Shown: positions 53,969 through 64,000 of the stretch, piece by piece
Layout of the letters: every line of letters begins with the position of its first letter
Numbering within the stretch: position 1 is the stretch's first letter
Assembly (NCBI GenBank): GCA_028023455.1
Contig: JAQFVV010000207.1
Span: forward strand, 60,001 to 124,000
Reading direction: 5' to 3'
Origin: Epiperipatus broadwayi
Lineage: Eukaryota > Onychophora > Udeonychophora > Euonychophora > Peripatidae
Length of the DNA stretch: 64,000 bases
Notes under the pieces: generated by a model
The model's input: the letters and a program-made list of their open reading frames with translations, nothing else
What the model was told of the DNA's origin: nothing
The model's database searches: none
Made by a program: the position numbers and the translations under genes

Positions 53969-54013
53969 ACTTAAGTAAAGAGAAAGGTGGGATCACCTTT
54001 TTCTTATAAAAAT
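51554..54013. other. Non-coding stretch with (AT)n run
   Basis: A clean (AT)n run of about 38 bp lies at 53,927-53,964, next to the dispersed repeat at 54,014. Nothing else recognised. Confidence 0.4.
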
Positions 54014-54122
54014 CTGCCTTGTGTTGCGATTTGAGAGCTCCCTATACAGTCATCATTACATCTGATTGGCTGTCATATAAGCATTATTAAAGCGCATATG
54101 AAAAGGTTTCAGCCTATCACTT
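54014..54122 (+). repeat. Dispersed repeat of about 110 bp (partner at 45,538)
   Basis: Contains ATTACATCTGATTGGCTGTC flanked by GAG(A/C)(G/T)CTCCC-like and TTAAAGCGCATATG segments. The inverse-oriented partner at 45,538-45,640 shows the same block order with about 75-80% identity by eye. Confidence 0.75.
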
Positions 54123-56164
54123 CAATTATATTTGGTTACTAAAATACTAGATATTAAAATATATAATAGAATTAATTTAAAATTACAATTGAGATTTTCT
54201 GAATGATATAATTTATATGCCAGTTTTAATAGTATGGTAGAGAAGTATTAAAATACCCTATTGCATCTGTGTTTATAAAATAAAATTTACAATAATAAAA
54301 TTTGAATGCAAACTCAAGCGGATAATGAAGATGACAAATGTGTAAGTATTAAATTTATAGTTTTGAGATACTTAATTCAATTATATGTTCAATGTAAAAG
54401 CAGGATGAAATATTTCAATTCATCTCCTATAACATGTGTATTGTATTGCCACATATGCTGTGATTTTAAAAGTAATCAATACTCCACATAAACTTTTAAA
54501 AAAGAGCCACAAATATGTATCTTTAATGTTTGTCGTTATGGAAAGAGTTCACATTATAAATACTTATCTTTAATATTTGCTGTTATATAATGCTGATTTG
54601 TATTTATTATTTTGTTATTTACATAAAATAAACAATTTTGTTATTTTGTTAGAGTATATGATATTAGTCTTTTTATTAATCAACAATTTGATACAATTTA
54701 AATTCAGGTGAAAATATCTTACTGCTAATTCATTTAAGATTGCTTAAATATTTTTATTATATTTGTTATTTGAATCCAATAAGTTAAAAGCAACGTAAAA
54801 ATCCATCTTGATAATAGTAAATGTTTATTAAAGAAAATCTCTGTGATAATTATTACGATGAGTGTTAATGAATATTTATTAAGAAAAACCCTAAAAATAT
54901 ATAGTTAATGAATGGATAAAACAGAATTATATAAATATGAAATTATTTAGTAATAAACAAGTGATTGGCTGAAATATTATAAAATATATATATTATATTT
55001 TAAAAGTTTAATAGTCAGTGAAAAATTGTATATTTACATTAATTATTTCATTTTGTTTGGAAAACTAGAATGAGTGCGGTCATGTGAGTTAGAGTCTTAT
55101 AAAGGCTCAACCTTATGCGAATCCTTTTTTAGTACACAGAAACGCAACAAGAAGTGCGTTTTCAGTTTCTCTCGCTGTAATTTTCGTTTTAGCACAGTTA
55201 ACTTTTTACTCACTGAGTCTCTTCCAAACAAAGTTAGATTGAGAGGTTAGAGCCTCTTTATTCTTTAAAGGCACATTGAATCTTTTGAAACAATTTATCT
55301 AGTATCATAAGCAATTTGTTCAACAAATATGATCACTAAATCTACAAAATTGAACTGTTGGAGAAACAACTATATACATAGAATAAATATATTAAAGCTG
55401 AATGATTTACATGAACTGTAATAGCATGTAATGGAAAAATGTAGGTTAGTACTGCATAATAAATTTTTCTTAATAAAAAAAATGCTTAAAAGTTTATTGG
55501 CAGTAGTAGATGTAATAATAATATTTGATGATAATTACTACAATTTGTGTCCCAAGGGTTTAATTAGATACCAGTCAGGAAAGCATAAATAATTTTAATG
55601 AATTAACATAAGTTTAGTAACAAAACAATTTATTTAGCATTAAAAATAAATAAGAAATAATTAATTTGGAATGTCATAAAAATAATGTGTTTATCATTAA
55701 TCCTCTAGTTGTGCGATTTGGATCTCATCCACACAGATAAATATTATAATCAATATGATGTGTTTAATTATGTCTTCTACATAAATGTGCTTGTTATTGT
55801 TCTATATTTGTATATGCTTTCTGGAACAATTATGCTTTTGGCAATTCAATATTTTACTTTAACAGATAATCTTATTAAAAATAAATGTCATATCCTCTCC
55901 AAGTTTTATTGTGCTTACTTAACACCTCCACACTCTTCGTGCACTAGTTAGCCATCTTTCTGCTAATCCTAGTTTTTCACTACACTTTTTTTATATAAAT
56001 CTGATTTTTTTTTTTTTTTTGCATATAAATGACCATTTTTAATAATAGTCTGTTTATTATACATACAAATTATTATTATTAGCATATATAAATTTATTGT
56101 AAAGGATATTATAATTAAAATAATTAATTCAGGAACAATATGTATGTATTTACCTAATCATGAA
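54123..56164. other. Non-coding stretch with one core-promoter-like site
   Basis: No gene recognised. At 55,098-55,105 TATAAAGG sits in a locally G+C-richer segment (about 55,065-55,270) with CG dinucleotides. This resembles a TATA promoter plus short leader, as in an LTR or a host 5' exon, but no coding sequence follows and no LTR ends are visible. Confidence 0.3.
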
Positions 56165-56470
56165 ATCCAGACATTCTACTATAATTCTTCTTGATTCTCT
56201 AAAGGCACATGGAGGAATTTATCTAACAAAATGATTGAAAGTGTTTCTGCAATAGAAGACAATAATGATATTCCATGACTACTGCAATCTTATCTATTCT
56301 TTTTGTTTTTAAAAAATGGAACAATAGTAACATCCTTAAGATCTTGGGTCACCACTTCATGGGTTCTTCTATTCCTAAAAAATCCAGTGCTTTTGAAGCT
56401 AACATATCAACACCACTACTTAAAAGAATTTTATATATAATACTTAGAAAAGTAATACAACTAATGTAGT
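56165..56470 (-). pseudogene. LINE reverse transcriptase fragment (antisense)
   Basis: The minus-strand reading from about 56,355 gives VTQDLKDVTIVPFFKNKKNR, a TAA, then DCSSHGISLLSSIAETLSII and LLDKFLHVPLENQEEL. This matches the conserved start of many LINE RT domains, where D-x-x-IVP-x-(Y/F)K-x-K-G-x-R-x-DC-x-(N)-x-RGISLL-S is followed by an L-x-x-R/K-L and E-x-Q segment. It is short, has at least three stops, and ends without the catalytic aspartate box. It belongs to a different LINE lineage from the element at 29-36 kb, closer to RTE/jockey-type RTs by motif. Confidence 0.75.
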
Positions 56471-56820
56471 AAACATCTTTTCTTTTAAATAAACACATAT
56501 TTAGCTACACATTAAACAAATAATTAACAACAACAAGGTAGAAATATTGTTGTCATAACTTTTCTTATATCTATGTATCTCTTTTGGATCATAAATTTTT
56601 AAATGTAATGTTATTATCATATAGTATTCAAAATCTATCAGTTGTCATTGCTGTTATAAAATATTCACTTGTGAACTATTATTTATATTGTTCTTATTTA
56701 CTGGGTACTATTTATTAGATATCATTTTTTCCTAATGATAGCAATAAAATTTTGCATTAGCTAAAAAATGAGTGGCTATATTTGTGTTATATTTCATTTT
56801 TTAAATTTTTATGCTTATTT
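56471..56820. other. Non-coding A+T-rich stretch
   Basis: Nothing recognised between the antisense LINE fragment and the SINE. Confidence 0.35.
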
Positions 56821-56925
56821 GTCAAGCATTGGTGGTCAAGAGGTCAGCAACAGCTGCTTTACAAGCAGTTGTCCCAGGATAGCAGGTTCTCTTCCAGGCT
56901 GATGCTATGACACATGAGAAAAGAA
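56821..56925 (+). repeat. tRNA-derived SINE, family A, copy 2
   Basis: Starts GTCAAGCATTGGTGGTCAAG; A-box-like GGTCAAGAGGTCAGC at 56,833-56,847, B-box GGTTCTCTTCC at 56,885-56,895 (one or two changes from consensus), conserved 3' end GATGCTATGACACA at 56,901-56,914, then an A-rich tail. A-to-B spacing of about 50 bases is tRNA-like. Confidence 0.88.
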
Positions 56926-57064
56926 AAATTGTGCTTATTTTTGTTAAGTTTTTTATTATTAATACTTTATCCTAAAATATTATTTTAATTTTTCTTTTTA
57001 ACATTCCTGTGATTTTTGAGTTCTCAGGATTATCTTCAATGACAAATTAAGTCAGTCATTAAAT

Positions 57065-57185
57065 GGCTTTATTATTTGAGACTTCATAAGAAGTTCAAAA
57101 ACCAGAAATGCTAACACTGGAATCAATTCCAGGATCATGGAGACTGATACTTAGTGTAAGACATCTTTAATAATGTACCATCAAT
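57065..57185 (-). repeat. tRNA-derived SINE, family B, copy 2
   Basis: On the minus strand: AAGATGTCTTACACTAAG, then CTCCATGATCCTGGAATTGA with a box-B-like GGAATTGATTCC, then TTTTTGAACTTCTTATGAAG. The last block matches the copy at 50,020. More diverged than family A. Confidence 0.55.
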
Positions 57186-57766
57186 CCTTATATGCATTCT
57201 ACCTGATGAAATCTTTCATTTTCTCTAATCATCTTTAAAAACATTTTACAATATTTTAAACAAGTTTATTTATTATGTCTGTTTTTCCATAAAAAGAATA
57301 TTTTTACATAATAATTTTGTACTAATTAAATATCATAAAAACTGAACTGCTTTTTTTCTGCTGCCATCTTCAGTAACTTTTCACAGTTGGAAAATGATCT
57401 TCTATTTATTAGATCTTTTTATATAAACATGCAAAATAGGAATACCAAAGGGGGACTCTAAATCAACCTATATATTTTAATGTGAACTGCTTTTAAAATG
57501 ATTGACTTTAATTTTATAGAGTAAAGATATTTTACTCATTTTTAAGATTTTATAATAAACAGTCATATATGAAGTTACAAGTAATATTTTTACACTGAAT
57601 GAATACATCGTCATGTGATAATCATCATTGTATTTAATATTGAAACTGTTCTCTAGCTGTCATGTTCTAGAACTTTTTAAAGTAGGAAAATGATCTTTAT
57701 ACTGTATTTTAAATCTTTTCTATATAGAGTTGTGTAGTTCAAATATTAATTAAATAGGCAAAATAA
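57186..57766. other. Non-coding A+T-rich stretch
   Basis: No gene or clear repeat recognised. Confidence 0.35.
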
Positions 57767-58290
57767 GAGCCATAGATCACATGACCCTATTATCTTAAGC
57801 TTGTAAGTTATAAACAATGAGGATTGCCAATTCCTCAACAAGCTTTGTGATAAACGCTTAGCAAGAGCCAGCATTTAAAATGTCTCTGTCAGGATCCGTC
57901 CCAAACCCCTGACCATGTTTTCATGTTTTGGCACTCCTCAGAGAGGTGGCAGGGTAGGTTCAGACACTGGATCTAAAAATACCAACCTAAAAACAAGCAC
58001 TTAACTAGAAGTTATCTATTGAGTGGAACATCTGAAATTTTCAGATTTCTACATGTCTTCAAACCCAGCCATCCAACTCAAATAGATATATGGGGCTGAT
58101 AGATCTTCAGGCATACCATATATTAGTAGTCTTAGCAATATAACATTGCATAAGACTTAAGGCAGAGACTATAAACAGTCAAAATATAAGTCATAGATCA
58201 CATGACCCTATCTCTTATGCTTGTAAGTTATAAACAATGCTAAGCATTTATCACAATGCTTGTTGATGAATTGGCAATCCTCATTGTTTA
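57767..58290. repeat. Rearranged repeat: direct first half, inverted second half
   Basis: Block X (CATAGATCACATGACCCTAT through CTTGTAAGTTATAAACAATG) occurs at 57,772 and at 58,191 in the same orientation. The block Y that follows X at 57,819-57,864 (GAGGATTGCCAATTCCTCAA ...) occurs after the second X in inverted orientation (58,234-58,284, GAATTGGCAATCCTC). Between them lies about 320 bp of more G+C-rich sequence partly similar to 44,445-44,622. Confidence 0.8.
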
Positions 58291-60977
58291 TTAATTAAAT
58301 AGAATTGACAATTATCATGTGACATTGCATTTATTCAATATAAAAATATTATATATCATTATACCATGATATATAACTATTTATTATAAAATTTTAAAAG
58401 TGTGTGAAATTTCTCTACTTCATAAAATTAATATAGAGTCTTTCAAAAGCAATTTACATCAAAGTGTATGATATGATTTAAGATTGCTCTTTGATTACTA
58501 TTGTTTTGCAAACTGTATGTAAAAAGATGCAAAGTGCAGGTGAAAAGTCATTTTTCTGATGTAAAAAGTTATTGAACATGATAAGGTTGTGAACATTTTC
58601 CCAAATAACTCTGAGAAGAGTCAAAGATGCTTTTTAAATGGCTGAAAAAAAAGTCAACCAATCATTCTACTAAAATAATAGATTCATAAATTAATATACA
58701 TATAAACATTAAAATGTTTGACTTGTTGACTATTAGATTACAGTATTGTAATTTCTTGTTTCAGGCAGCTAAATAAAGACTAAAATATTGCAACCTGTTT
58801 ACTGAATGTGTTAACTGGAGCTTCAAAAATACATGTTTACTTGAGGGCCAGAAATGGTGACTCCTGATAAAATTTTTGCACAGCAATGATTTTTGGAACA
58901 TAAGATTAAAAATCCGAGATTAATTTTATGCTTGATAGTTTACTCAAGTCATTAATACAAAGTCTAATGCCCATCATTAAGCCAAAATATTTCAGAAAAA
59001 AACCGTTTTTGTCTGATAGTTTCTGGATTAGAATCCATATTTATCATGACAGTTGCTGAATGGCAAAATATTATTGTTAATTATAGATAAATATTTTAAA
59101 TGTTATTCCATATAGTAATATCTATTAAAGAACTTAAGGGACTATTTAAAACTCATAATCTACCTAAAACTATACTGCACAATGATAATATAACATTCAT
59201 ATCAGGTCTATTAAAAAAATTAGTGTTAGTTATCAACAAAAAAAAAATTATAAAAGTTATTAAATTATTATAATATATTTTATTTATCATTTTGAGCAAA
59301 ATTGTTATTTTTAGCCAGTAGAAACTGCTTGTAGTTTCTGTAACAGATTTTTTAAGAGCAGACTTTTTAAAAATAAAATGTTTTCAAAGTCGATCTTCTA
59401 TTAATGATGTAGTTTTTGGTTTAAATATTATTTTTTACAAAAAGATTGCATCATATTAATTATTAATTTGTAAACTAATTAATTTATTTCTTACAAATCT
59501 ACAAAATTCACCAAAACACTCTAAAAACACTCAGCCACTTTCTTTATAGCTTTATTACAACAATAAGGTACTGCCAATCACACAAAAAGGTTTATATAAT
59601 GCTGACATCTTCAGGTTTAATTAAAAAATTGTAGCAACAGGGAAAACAGAAGCTGCAATCTGTAATATAAGGTTATAGATAGGCTTAAAACAATGTAGAA
59701 AAGATAGTGATCATAGCATTACTGTAATGCCTAAAATGTCTAAATAAAGTAGACACAATGCTTGAGTTTTATTCAAATCATTAAACCAAAAAATTAGAGC
59801 TTCACTTTATGGTATGAATTCTTTGACACAACATCCTACTTGAAGGGTTTCTTTCTTTTGCAAGAATGTATGACCTCACTTTTAATTAAAAGGACAGTGA
59901 ATAATTTTATTTTTAAAAGTGGATAAGAAGCAGAATTAATAAATTATTTAATAAAAAAACCAAAACAAATGATAAATATAAAAAATAAAATGACACCAGA
60001 TAACAAGAAAGAACTAAAAAAATAAAGATGCAGTACAATAAGTTTATTACTTTAATTTTTTTTAGAAATGTTAACAGAGAGAACACCCAGAAATATATAT
60101 GTAAATGTGATCTCTCCCCTAATTGATTATTAAAAACTACATTATTATTTTTCATTTTGTATATATTATAATCTTAGTTTATATATGTATATTGTACATA
60201 TAAAAATGTCCTTGTTACTTGTATATGTGTATGTTGAAAAGTAGTATATACTTGTAATCAAAGCTTAGAAACAAAACATAAATTATTATGCTGATGCACT
60301 GAAATAAAATCACGGTTCTACTGTATATGGAAATGTAAAAAAAGGAAGTTGGGGTTTAATATATATATATATCGTTAATAAAAGTGAGTTTTATAAAATA
60401 CAAAACATATGATTAAGCACAAAAATTAACTTACAGATTTATGTCAGTTCATTAACAATTAATATGTGCTTGGTTTTAGTTGATAAATTATTAACTAAAG
60501 AAATTGATTGATTGATACTGAGTTTTTAAGTGGTTTCCTTTTTTTTAATTTATTGATTAATTGCTGGTTTAGTTGGATATTGACAAGCATTGATTATTAG
60601 CAATGTTTAAAAAGTTGATTAATGATCAGGGATCAACAGATTTATTTAATAAATTAATAAAGTTGCATTTATTTATTTTTGTGATATTTTCTTTTGTCTA
60701 GTTACTTCATTAAGTAATAATCTTTTAAAATTGGTCGTTTGCTTAAATAATATTTATTATTATTTTGATTCAAACTTTTCATTAAATGAATTCAAGAGTC
60801 TTTTAATTTGTACCTGTGAAGACTATTTTCCGCTAATCAAATTTATTAAGTAGTAGTTACTTTTAAATTCATCATTATCACTGTTCGGAAAATCACGTTA
60901 TCTTTCTAACTCCAAAAAAAAAAAAATGATAGAAAAAAAAAAAAAATTTAATATCCACATGTTTTTTTTTTTTTTAA
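58291..60977. other. Non-coding A+T-rich stretch
   Basis: No recognised gene. The hydrophobic minus-strand ORF at about 59,913-60,155 is the product of T-rich codons and is not convincing. Short (TA) runs near 60,360. Confidence 0.4.
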
Positions 60978-61072
60978 GTGTCATAGCATCGGCGGGGACA
61001 CGAACCCGCAACCCAGGCAACTGCCTGCAAGTGCAAGGCAGTCGCGCTGACCTCTCGACCACCAATGCAAGA
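60978..61072 (-). repeat. tRNA-derived SINE, family A, best-preserved copy
   Basis: On the minus strand it reads GTCTTGCATTGGTGGTCGAG, then AGGTCAGC (A-box TGGTCGAGAGGTCAGC, antisense at 61,046-61,061), a GCCTTGCACTTGCAGGC hairpin-like segment, a near-consensus B-box GGTTCGTGTCC (antisense at 60,996-61,006), and the family 3' end GATGCTATGACAC followed by a run of A. About 95 bp. The B-box is one change from the GGTTCGANTCC consensus, so this is the youngest copy and the best reference for the family. Confidence 0.92.
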
Positions 61073-62723
61073 CAACTATACTTTCTTGAAGCAAATACTT
61101 TATGGATTACAGATTGATTGCTATCAAGTTTAATTATTGACCTTAACAAACAATTCTCTTGTCTACTCTTAGTATTTGAATGCTATCCTAGTAAATTATT
61201 ATTTTTATTCTAAATTCAGAGTTTCTATGTATTTTATTTTAATTTAAATATTTCGGTTTTAAATTTGTTATTATTATTGTAATAAAGTAGATATCATCTT
61301 ATAAGTAAGAATATGACTCCTCATATTTTCACTAGACATTGTTTAATAATTCATAAATAAAATAAAAGAGTGAAAATTTTAATATTAGAAATATTTAATA
61401 AAGAATCCTGAGATCTTATTGTTATAATCAATGATCACTTTCTGATTAGTATATAAGATGATCTCTAAAGTGTAAGAAAATTTGAACACCCTTTCTTTGT
61501 TGTTATGATCAAATCATAATGAAAATGCAGTTTTTTAAACTTTATTTAAATATTTATAATTAATTTCACAAAATATTTTTGTAATAATAAAAAATAAATC
61601 TTTTCATAATTACATTTATATATTTTTTTGAAATATCTTTAATTTAAAAAAATAAATGCTTCAATATATTTGGAAAACAACCATAAATATGCATTTATGA
61701 GCAATCAGAATTCTGCTGGTCTAATTTTTCTTTATAATTTAATAAATATAAATAAAAAAATTTAATTTTAGAATAGAATTATGTAGATTTGTGATTACTT
61801 TCTAATTGTTCATACACCTGGAAATTAATTTTCAAACAACAGAGATGTATTTATTTACTTTTTTCTCAATTTTATCCTAGTTGACCAATAGAAAATAAAG
61901 CCAAGAGTGTCATTATTATAATTATATAATTTAATGTAATTGATATTATTTTACTAATATTTTGAAGATTAAACTATTTGTCTGTATTTTTTTTATTTTC
62001 AAATATAGACTTTTAATCAAGTCAATTTATTGAATTCTTTTATATAACAAAACTTCAATCCTCTTGGATCAAGACTTTCTCTATGACTACATCTGGTGGA
62101 AGTTTTTGAAAATGCTCAACTTTTCATCCCTGTAAATTGGCCTTGAATTTTTTTAATTTAAGTTTACAAACAAAGTGTATTTTTAAAAATCATATTTGAA
62201 CTGTGCAAATATGGAAAAACTAAGTTGCAAATATGAATAAAGGATATAAAACATCATACTATGTTGTGAGAGTAAACAATCTAGAGAGAATAAATAAATT
62301 TTTTCTATTATTTTTTAGTGCAATTAGAAATGAATGTGGATTTATGATAAATCTATCAAATTCTGCTTTAAGATATGAAATTTTTTTAAAAAACTATTAC
62401 AATATTTGCAAAATGTATAATACTATGTTAATTCTAACAGGTAAATAACAAGCATACTCAAATCTTGCCATGATCTCTTTTGTTATCTACTACTATCCAT
62501 TTTATTAACTATTTTTAAAAATAAAATATAAATAAATAAAATAAAAATGTACATGTGCATTATTTTTGTTTTAAATAATTATCAACCAATTAATATGCAA
62601 AAATATTCAGAAGTATTTAATAAAAAAACAAAAAAATGTTTCTTTAATTTCAAACATTTTGCATGAAAATGAGACTACAATGAAGAAAATGTCTTGGAAG
62701 ATTGTTTCTCACAATTAACAATA
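61073..62723. other. Non-coding A+T-rich stretch
   Basis: No recognised gene. An uninterrupted 71-codon ORF at 62,233-62,448 has no domain I recognise. Confidence 0.35.
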
Positions 62724-63189
62724 GAGTAAAGCAGTGGTCTTCAACCTTTTCACACCTGCAGACCGGTAAAAATAAGGATAAGGTTTCGCGGACCAGCAGA
62801 AGTCTATAGATAAATTTTCTTAAAGATATAAACAGCTTAGCCTTAGATGAAGTTATATATATATGGAGTTTGTATAATAAAAAAACTTTTTTTTTTAATA
62901 TTTTGAATTTTTTTAGAAAAGTAATAAAAAATTTAATTCTACCCCCCCCCCATAAACATATGTGATAACTAGAAAAACAAATTAATTTATGTGTGATTGA
63001 TTAGATTTTGTTTTTGCTCTGTTTCTTTTTTTTTAATCAGGTAAAAGTGCGATGAAAAAATAAATAAAAATTGTTTATATTAATTAAAAGTTTAAAATCT
63101 TATTATTTTATTACAAACTTTTTATTTTATTAAAAACTTCTGCGGCCCGGTGGTCCACGGCCCGGTGATTGAAGACCACTGGAGTAAAG
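62724..63189. mobile_element. Non-autonomous hAT-type element (MITE) with perfect 8-bp target duplication
   Basis: The element is 62,732-63,181 (450 bp). The left end CAGTGGTCTTCAACC and the right end GATTGAAGACCACTG are near-perfect inverted repeats typical of hAT elements. The flanking duplication GAGTAAAG is perfect (62,724-62,731 and 63,182-63,189), which fixes both ends to the base. Subterminal G+C-rich blocks (CGCGGACC near the left, GCGGCCCGG and CGGCCCGG at the right) contrast with an A+T-rich middle that includes a run of nine or ten C at 62,942. No transposase ORF. Confidence 0.95.
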
Positions 63190-64000
63190 TCTTATTTTTA
63201 GCAAACACACTGACCTCTTCAGGTTTTTTCCTGAATTAATAAATCAATAAAAGCATATTCACAGAAATTCCATTAAAAAAACCATTAATATTAGTTATGA
63301 TAGGAGTAAAACAGTTATCTAAAGCCACAGTACGATCATGAAATTTTTGAAGTAAATAAGGCATGTAAAAAAAATAAAATGAGCACGAATAAAACAAAAT
63401 CAAAAATAAAATTTGGATTGTCATTAGGTTTTGGTGGAAAATAATTGCAAGGCTGAATATTTAATGCATTTTATTATTAATCCACTATTCATTACTATAA
63501 AGATATTGAAACAGCCATGATTATTACGTGTATTGTGTATTTATTTTTAGATGTTACAAATTAAAACCACTTCAATGTATTGTCAATTTAATTCAATGCA
63601 TTTATCTGAACATGTTTTTATTATTTTAAATAGTCCTGAAACTCTTGCAAAGTGATATCTTGTAACATCTCCATTGTTGTTTCTTCCCACTTCTAAATGG
63701 GTAAAAAAAGCTTTTGTAACTTGCTTTTTTATTCAAGGGAATAAAAAGAAGCTGCACAATGTAAGTGTGAGAAAATATGGCTGATGGTTAATTTGGATTG
63801 CTCTTGCATAGTGATGGGGAAACTTGCACATCCCACTTTGCAACAAATCATGACATTTTCATTTTACCACATTGCACAAAAGGTTTTACAGATACAGGTA
63901 ATGTTCCTGATCATTTTAAATGAATTTTGAATAAACAATGATATTTACCTAAAAGAAATAAACATCTTTTTGATATTGGACTTCATTCTCCATGCATTTT
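63190..64000. other. Non-coding A+T-rich stretch
   Basis: No gene or element recognised to the window edge. Confidence 0.4.

Noticed and set aside
59913-60155. Hydrophobic 80-codon ORF resembling a membrane protein
   Set aside because: Composition follows from T-rich codons in A+T-rich DNA; no family resemblance and no coding neighbours.
60978-61072. Functional tRNA gene
   Set aside because: A and B boxes are good, but there is no pairing acceptor stem. The same 5' and 3' ends recur in other copies with A-rich tails, so it is a SINE.

Overview
The window is eukaryotic, strongly A+T-rich (roughly 70-75% by eye) and, as far as I can read it, contains no recognisable host protein gene, rRNA gene or functional tRNA gene. 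It is a layered deposit of transposable elements and simple repeats. The element mix is Ty3/Gypsy LTR retrotransposons, a Penelope-like element with a GIY-YIG domain, an L1/Tx1-like LINE, hAT-type miniature elements, short tRNA-derived SINEs and many foldback repeats. This fits a metazoan, most likely an invertebrate. A mollusc such as a cephalopod is plausible, but nothing in the sequence proves it.

Layout, left to right. 1-1.3 kb: antisense Ty3/Gypsy protease and reverse transcriptase (RT), broken. 2.9-3.0 kb: ACT/ATT microsatellite. 5.66-6.11 kb: a short element with 59-bp terminal inverted repeats enclosing an intact 83-codon ORF that resembles the end of a Penelope GIY-YIG nuclease. 6.6-10.8 kb: a nearly full-length but heavily mutated Ty3/Gypsy gag-pol on the + strand. 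11.8-12.7 kb: old tandem repeat. 13.96-14.43 kb: hAT miniature element with its target duplication. 15.05-16.24 kb: direct and inverted repeats split by a microsatellite and poly-C block. 16.9 kb: SINE. 18.3-20.1 kb: antisense Penelope-like element. 24.65-24.86 kb: a pure (AAT) array of about 69 units. 26.07-26.45 kb: foldback. 27.05-28.5 kb: antisense gag remnant.

29.1-36.5 kb: the largest element, a + strand LINE with ORF1 (RRM-like region and CCHC knuckles), an APE-type endonuclease, RT and a C-terminal CCHC motif. It is inactivated by stops and frameshifts and carries three separate internal tandem duplications. 38.0-39.6 kb: tandem repeats, including a nearly identical 332-bp duplication. 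40.76-42.49 kb: an unusual non-coding element with terminal inverted repeats, an internal hairpin and two tandem arrays. 44.2-45.0 kb: a repeat present in direct and inverted copies. 50.0-50.7 kb: SINE and foldback. 56.1-58.3 kb: antisense LINE RT remnant, two SINEs and a rearranged repeat. 61.0 kb: the best-preserved SINE. 62.73-63.18 kb: a second hAT miniature element with a perfect 8-bp target duplication.

The coding remnants are relics: catalytic motifs can be read but every long frame is interrupted. The parts do not form a cooperative operon-like system. The likely relation is parasitic: SINEs depend on LINE machinery, and miniature hAT elements depend on a transposase encoded elsewhere. 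The most unusual objects are the inverted-repeat element carrying the GIY-YIG-like ORF (5,656-6,112), the hairpin-plus-satellite element (40,755-42,487) and the high density of long foldback repeats.
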